Assembly: GCF_001936615.1 (NCBI RefSeq)
Contig: NZ_MLBF01000014.1
Location: 1 to 64,000, forward strand
DNA: 64,000 nt
Direction of reading: 5' to 3'
DNA from: Desulfosporosinus metallidurans
GTDB lineage: Bacteria > Bacillota > Desulfitobacteriia > Desulfitobacteriales > Desulfitobacteriaceae
Shown: positions 61,072 through 64,000 of the stretch, piece after piece
Numbering within the stretch: the stretch's first letter is position 1
Layout: each line of letters starts with the position of its first letter
Program-made: the position numbers and the translations under genes
The notes under the pieces: generated by a model
The model's input: the letters and a program-made list of their open reading frames with translations, nothing else
The model's database searches: none
What the model was told of the DNA's origin: nothing

Positions 61072-61316
61072 TTATTTACACCGTTCACTCCGTAAGCTGC
61101 GTAGACCAAACTTAGGAAAAACTGTTCTTTCATCGGCGGGGCGGGATACAGGACGTCTCCCGCGCCAACTGAGACAAGGTCGCCTGCCACCATCCATGGT
61201 TCCGGCGACACTCGGCCATCCTTGGCCAGCGGATGTCGAATTTGGCGGGATCCCGCTTACTTGCATTAGCAGTTTTTCCTCTAGTTTGGTCTGCCGAGCG
61301 TAACGGTGGAGCGTCT
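61072..61316. repeat. Foldback element 2 with about 40-base inverted ends
   Basis: Left end CGTTCACTCCGTAAGCTGCG then TAGACCAAACTTAGGAAAAAC is an imperfect inverse of the right end (GTTTTTCCTCTAGTTTGGTC then TGCCGAGCGTAACGG). In the middle are GTCGCC/GGCGAC, ACCATCCATGGT and GGCCATCCTTGGCC hairpins. No gene lies in 61027-61502. Confidence 0.78.
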
Positions 61317-61449
61317 GTATCGCAACTCTCCTCTCTCCTGCTAAGATTAAGGATCTATTACCGTCCTTATTATAATTCCCATAAATAGTTTATGTCAATT
61401 AGTATTTATCTCCTTCTTTTCACTTGACTTAAACCTTCCAAATTGACGC

Positions 61450-61486
61450 AAAAGACTCAGGTTCGAGTCCTGAGCCTGAGTCTTTT
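61450..61486. terminator. Terminator of the acyl-CoA dehydrogenase operon
   Basis: Arms AAAAGACTCAGG and CCTGAGTCTTTT are perfect 12-bp inverted repeats, 17 bases past the stop codon. Confidence 0.85.
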
Positions 61487-61502
61487 ATCTCTTCATTGCC
61501 TA

Positions 61503-62741
61503 CTATTCATAGACCTTCTCTTCGGTCAAATGCGCGTTAAGAGCATCCTCTTCGATCCTCCGATGGTTCGGCGTCTGTTTTTGCAATTCCTTATAGTATT
61601 CGTGCTGAATGATCAGATCCATCACTTCGTTGGTACCTGTCCAAATCATGATCAAGCGAACATCCCGTAAGAGCCTTTCCACTGGAAATATATTCGTGTA
61701 ACCAATGCCTCCCATGATCTGCATCGCTTCATTGACGACGAACCAGGCCGTTTCGGTGGCAAATTTCTTGGCCTCAGAAACTAAGCGCCTCCCCTGGGCT
61801 GCTGGCACGCCAGAGTCAATGGCTCGAGCGGTTGTGTAGACCAAGGCGCGGGCTGCATCCAGCCGTGTGATGGAGTCCGCCACTTTAAAGCTCACTGCTT
61901 GGAAATCCTTGATTGTCTGATTAAATGCCTTGCGCTTAGTACTGTAATCTGCTGCTACTTCCAGCGCGGCCCGGGCCATACCTAATGCTCCAGCCGCACT
62001 CGTCATTCTTTCCGGGATCATCATCTGATAGAAGATTTCAGCGGCTCCGTTTTCCTTACCTAAGAGGTTTTCTTTAGGAATACGCACATCCTTGAAAACA
62101 ACGCGCCCAGCTCCGCCGCCTCTGGTTCCCATGAGTCCGTAAACATGCCCTACTTCTACGCCTGGTCCCCGATCGACGATGAAAGCGCTCATACTTTCAT
62201 GAGATTTGCCCTCCGGGTTGGTCTTGGCATACACCATAAAATAATCGGCCCCTTCAGCACCTACCACAAAGCGCTTTTGCCCGTTGAGAATGTAATCGTC
62301 TCCGTCTCGCACAGCTACCGTAGTGGCCCCAAAGAAATCAGACCCTCCTCGAGGTTCAGTCAGTGCTTCGGCTGTGTAGATTTTTCCCTCTAAGGTAGGT
62401 TTTAGATAGCGCCGTTTTAACTCTTCCGATCCGAAGCGAGAAAGCGCCTCCCCGACAATGGAAGGTAGCGAGTAAAGGCAGGCTAGGCTTGTTCCTAAAA
62501 TTCCGATCTCCTCCAGGACCCCGATCTCATCGACCCAGTTAAGGCCCCGGCCGCCATATTCAGAAGAGAAGCGCAAGCCTAAAAGGTTAGCTTCCCCGAG
62601 GTCTTTGATGTATTCGACTGGATAAATTACTTTCTCGGCATCCATATCGAGAATTAATTGCTTGGAAACCTTCTCTTTAACAAAGGAGATCGCTTCATTT
62701 TGCAGTTCTTTTTGGGAGTCTGTCAAAAGAAAATTAAACAT
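61503..62741 (-). CDS. Acyl-CoA dehydrogenase
   Basis: A 412-residue flavoenzyme. [23 protein letters not shown] N-terminal segments, [20 protein letters not shown] (FAD/substrate loop), [20 protein letters not shown] and the C-terminal [20 protein letters not shown] are typical of the family. The product introduces a trans-2 double bond in an acyl-CoA and passes electrons to ETF. The exact substrate is unclear; a MerR regulator with a LiuR-like operator upstream hints at branched-chain or fatty acyl-CoA. Its ATG overlaps the regulator's stop by eight bases. Confidence 0.93.
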   Translation of the reverse strand: MFNFLLTDSQKELQNEAISFVKEKVSKQLILDMDAEKVIYPVEYIKDLGEANLLGLRFSSEYGGRGLNWVDEIGVLEEIGILGTSLACLYSLPSIVGEALSRFGSEELKRRYLKPTLEGKIYTAEALTEPRGGSDFFGATTVAVRDGDDYILNGQKRFVVGAEGADYFMVYAKTNPEGKSHESMSAFIVDRGPGVEVGHVYGLMGTRGGGAGRVVFKDVRIPKENLLGKENGAAEIFYQMMIPERMTSAAGALGMARAALEVAADYSTKRKAFNQTIKDFQAVSFKVADSITRLDAARALVYTTARAIDSGVPAAQGRRLVSEAKKFATETAWFVVNEAMQIMGGIGYTNIFPVERLLRDVRLIMIWTGTNEVMDLIIQHEYYKELQKQTPNHRRIEEDALNAHLTEEKVYE

Positions 62742-63144
62742 CGTTTTCCTCCTCGTTTCGTTTCCTTAATAACTCGGTAAATTGTTGATGGTAGTCCATT
62801 AATTCCCCTTTTAGCAGGGTGAGTTCTTGGATCTTCTCGTCAAGCTCCTGCAAGCGTTTTTCTCCATAGGCAACGGTTCTCTCCAGTTGGAGCCCCTCTG
62901 TGCGGTCAATATCATAAAGATCAAGCATTTCCTTAATTTCGGTCAGAGAAAACCCCAGCCTCTTACCTCGAAGGATTAACGTTAAACGAGCTTTCTCCCG
63001 CGGTCCGTATAATCTTTGGCTCATTTTTTCATGATGCAGTGGGGTAAGCAAACCTACTTCCTCGTAATACCGGATGGTCCTTGGAGTAATTAACAGTTCT
63101 TGGGCCAAATTCGAAATGCTCATGAATGGTTGTTCTTCGGGCAA
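62734..63144 (-). CDS. MerR-family regulator of the acyl-CoA dehydrogenase operon
   Basis: A protein of about 136 residues. The winged-helix part is [24 protein letters not shown] and a dimer coiled coil follows ([21 protein letters not shown]). There are no effector cysteines, as in LiuR-like regulators of acyl-CoA use. I chose the TTG at 63144 (AAAGGAAG eight bases upstream); ATG 63123 is an alternative. The operator lies 56 bases before the start, which suggests autoregulation together with the dehydrogenase gene. Confidence 0.85.
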   Translation of the reverse strand: MPEEQPFMSISNLAQELLITPRTIRYYEEVGLLTPLHHEKMSQRLYGPREKARLTLILRGKRLGFSLTEIKEMLDLYDIDRTEGLQLERTVAYGEKRLQELDEKIQELTLLKGELMDYHQQFTELLRKRNEEENDV

Positions 63145-63199
63145 TAAATACACTTCCTTTCTAGTTCGAACTATAATGTTAGCAATATTCTGACACCAG

Positions 63200-63215
63200 T
63201 TGACGTAAACGTCAA
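63200..63215. promoter_or_regulatory. Palindromic operator, likely for the MerR regulator
   Basis: TTGACGTAAACGTCAA is a perfect 7-2-7 inverted repeat. On the minus strand its TTGACG acts as a -35 box with GAATAT 19 bases downstream, the long spacer usual for MerR promoters. It resembles the LiuR consensus (TTTACGTNNACGTAAA-like) as I recall it. It also lies upstream of the divergent NuoE-like gene, about 180 bases away. Confidence 0.7.
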
Positions 63216-63394
63216 GAGCGTTATTTGTCGAATTATTCTGCCTAGCCTTAATGATCCTTCGTATATATGCCATTACAACAAGGCAGTCCCCTGTTGAGCG
63301 AAAAAATCGATACTGAATAATTCTGTTCCTTTTATACGTAAATCTCGGAAAAGTGGGAAGTATAAACACAGCTCTCAATTGAAGGAGGATTCCC

Positions 63395-63922
63395 ATGTGT
63401 GACAAAGCATTGATCACTGATCCCTATCGCCAACTGGATGACTATATTGACAGTCTCCCCTACAAAAAAGAAAATCTCATAGCGATCCTTCATCAGGCTC
63501 AGGAACTCTTTGGCTACCTACCTGACAAGGTGCAGTGGCATATCGCCCAAAAACTCGACATCCCTTCCGCCAAGGTTTATGGCGTTGTGAGTTTCTACTC
63601 CTTTTTTACCATGAAACCCCGGGGAAAACACGTAGCCAATGTTTGCATGGGCACTGCCTGTTTTGTGCGGGGAGCGGAGAAATTACAAGCAGAACTTGAA
63701 AAGCAGCTAGGGATTAAAACAGGACAAATTACTTCGGATAATCTCTTTTCCTTAGATTCTCTGCGCTGTATTGGAGCCTGTGGCCTGGCTCCAGTCATGA
63801 TGGTAGACGGAGAAGTCCATGGGCGCCTTAACGAAGCGGAGGAAATAAAACAGGTTCTGGAAAAATACCGCCCGGAAAACATTCATGAACCTACCGATTC
63901 ACAGGGAGGTATGAAAATGTAA
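63395..63922 (+). CDS. NADH dehydrogenase subunit E-like [2Fe-2S] protein
   Basis: A 175-residue thioredoxin-fold ferredoxin. A helical N-terminal part (NLIAILHQAQELFGYLPDKV) precedes the 2Fe-2S ligands C84, C89 (CMGTACF), C125 and C129 (CIGACG). It is the small electron-transfer subunit of complex I (NuoE) or of NAD-linked/bifurcating hydrogenases (HydA-associated HymA/HndA). GAAGGAGGA lies seven bases before the ATG. A further gene starts 28 bases later, so this is the first gene of an operon. Confidence 0.9.
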   Translation: MCDKALITDPYRQLDDYIDSLPYKKENLIAILHQAQELFGYLPDKVQWHIAQKLDIPSAKVYGVVSFYSFFTMKPRGKHVANVCMGTACFVRGAEKLQAELEKQLGIKTGQITSDNLFSLDSLRCIGACGLAPVMMVDGEVHGRLNEAEEIKQVLEKYRPENIHEPTDSQGGMKM

Positions 63923-63950
63923 TCTATTTACTAAAGGAAGGGAAGCCAAT

Positions 63951-64000
63951 ATGATACTCATAAACGCCGATGCACTTAATGACTTAAAAGCTCAAAGCCG
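63951..64000 (+). CDS. Start of the next subunit gene, cut by the window edge
   Basis: ATG with AAGGAAGGG upstream begins a frame MILINADALNDLKAQS that runs off the window. From its place after the NuoE-like gene it is likely a NuoF/HymB-type or ferredoxin-like subunit, but 16 codons are too few to tell. Confidence 0.5.
   Translation, partial: MILINADALNDLKAQS

Noticed and set aside
61450..61486. A TPsiC-arm-like string (CAGGTTCGAGTCCTG) that looks like the 3' end of a tRNA
   Set aside because: There is no acceptor stem, anticodon arm or CCA context. The sequence is part of a perfect 12-bp terminator hairpin just past a stop codon.

Overview
The window looks like chromosomal DNA of an endospore-forming, anaerobic Firmicute of the Peptococcaceae type (Desulfosporosinus/Desulfitobacterium-like). 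This rests on five proteins with Clostridia-type cell-wall-binding repeats (CWB2), two glycine-rich YjcZ-like mini-proteins, paired DUF445 proteins, strong AGGAGG ribosome sites with many GTG/TTG starts, and a NuoE-like electron-transfer subunit at the right end. The genus is inferred, not proven.

Region 1 (1-21.4 kb) is a cell-surface island. It holds an S-layer-like protein behind a long, structured leader, an Amidase_3 cell-wall amidase, a subtilisin-like protease, a GH18 glycosidase and (at 19-21 kb) a lytic-transglycosylase-like protein. Each carries three CWB2 repeats. Between them lie a UPF0175/PIN-type toxin-antitoxin pair, a small DMT-type transporter, a GNAT protein, a DUF3473 polysaccharide deacetylase, a hicBA pair, a GT2/DUF2304/GT-C glycosylation trio, and remnants of two ATPase genes.

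Region 2 (21.5-51.2 kb) is a large polysaccharide locus, almost all on the minus strand. It contains a membrane 4,6-dehydratase, genes matching each step of a UDP-2,3-diacetamido-mannuronic acid route (dehydrogenase, oxidoreductase, aminotransferase, acetyltransferase, 2-epimerase), a second aminotransferase, an initiating phosphoglycosyl transferase, three GT4 enzymes, a flippase, two O-antigen ligase/polymerase proteins, two acyltransferase-3 proteins, a FemAB-like protein, a deacetylase and GalU. A recent 1.5-kb tandem duplication (an Rpn-type nuclease gene plus a truncated phosphoglycosyl transferase copy) and a second hicBA pair with a broken toxin sit in this locus. Linkage of CWB2 proteins to a glycan locus recalls the C. 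difficile S-layer/PSII arrangement, so the glycan may be the anchor for the CWB2 proteins or may decorate the S-layer.

Region 3 (51.3-64 kb) is mostly housekeeping: ClpP, a channel-like protein, YjcZ-like mini-proteins, glnB-amtB, a DUF445 pair, a MarR/MFS pair, a MerR/acyl-CoA dehydrogenase operon with a palindromic operator, and the start of a NuoE-type operon.

Overlaid on this is a dense set of non-coding repeats: (a) about eleven REP-like palindromes with a fixed GGGACGGTTCT core and changeable complementary arms; (b) foldback elements with ACCAAACT/AGTTTGGT ends and nested hairpins; (c) a smaller element with one copy inserted in frame inside a polymerase gene. These shared, modular, structured repeats are the most unusual part of the window.
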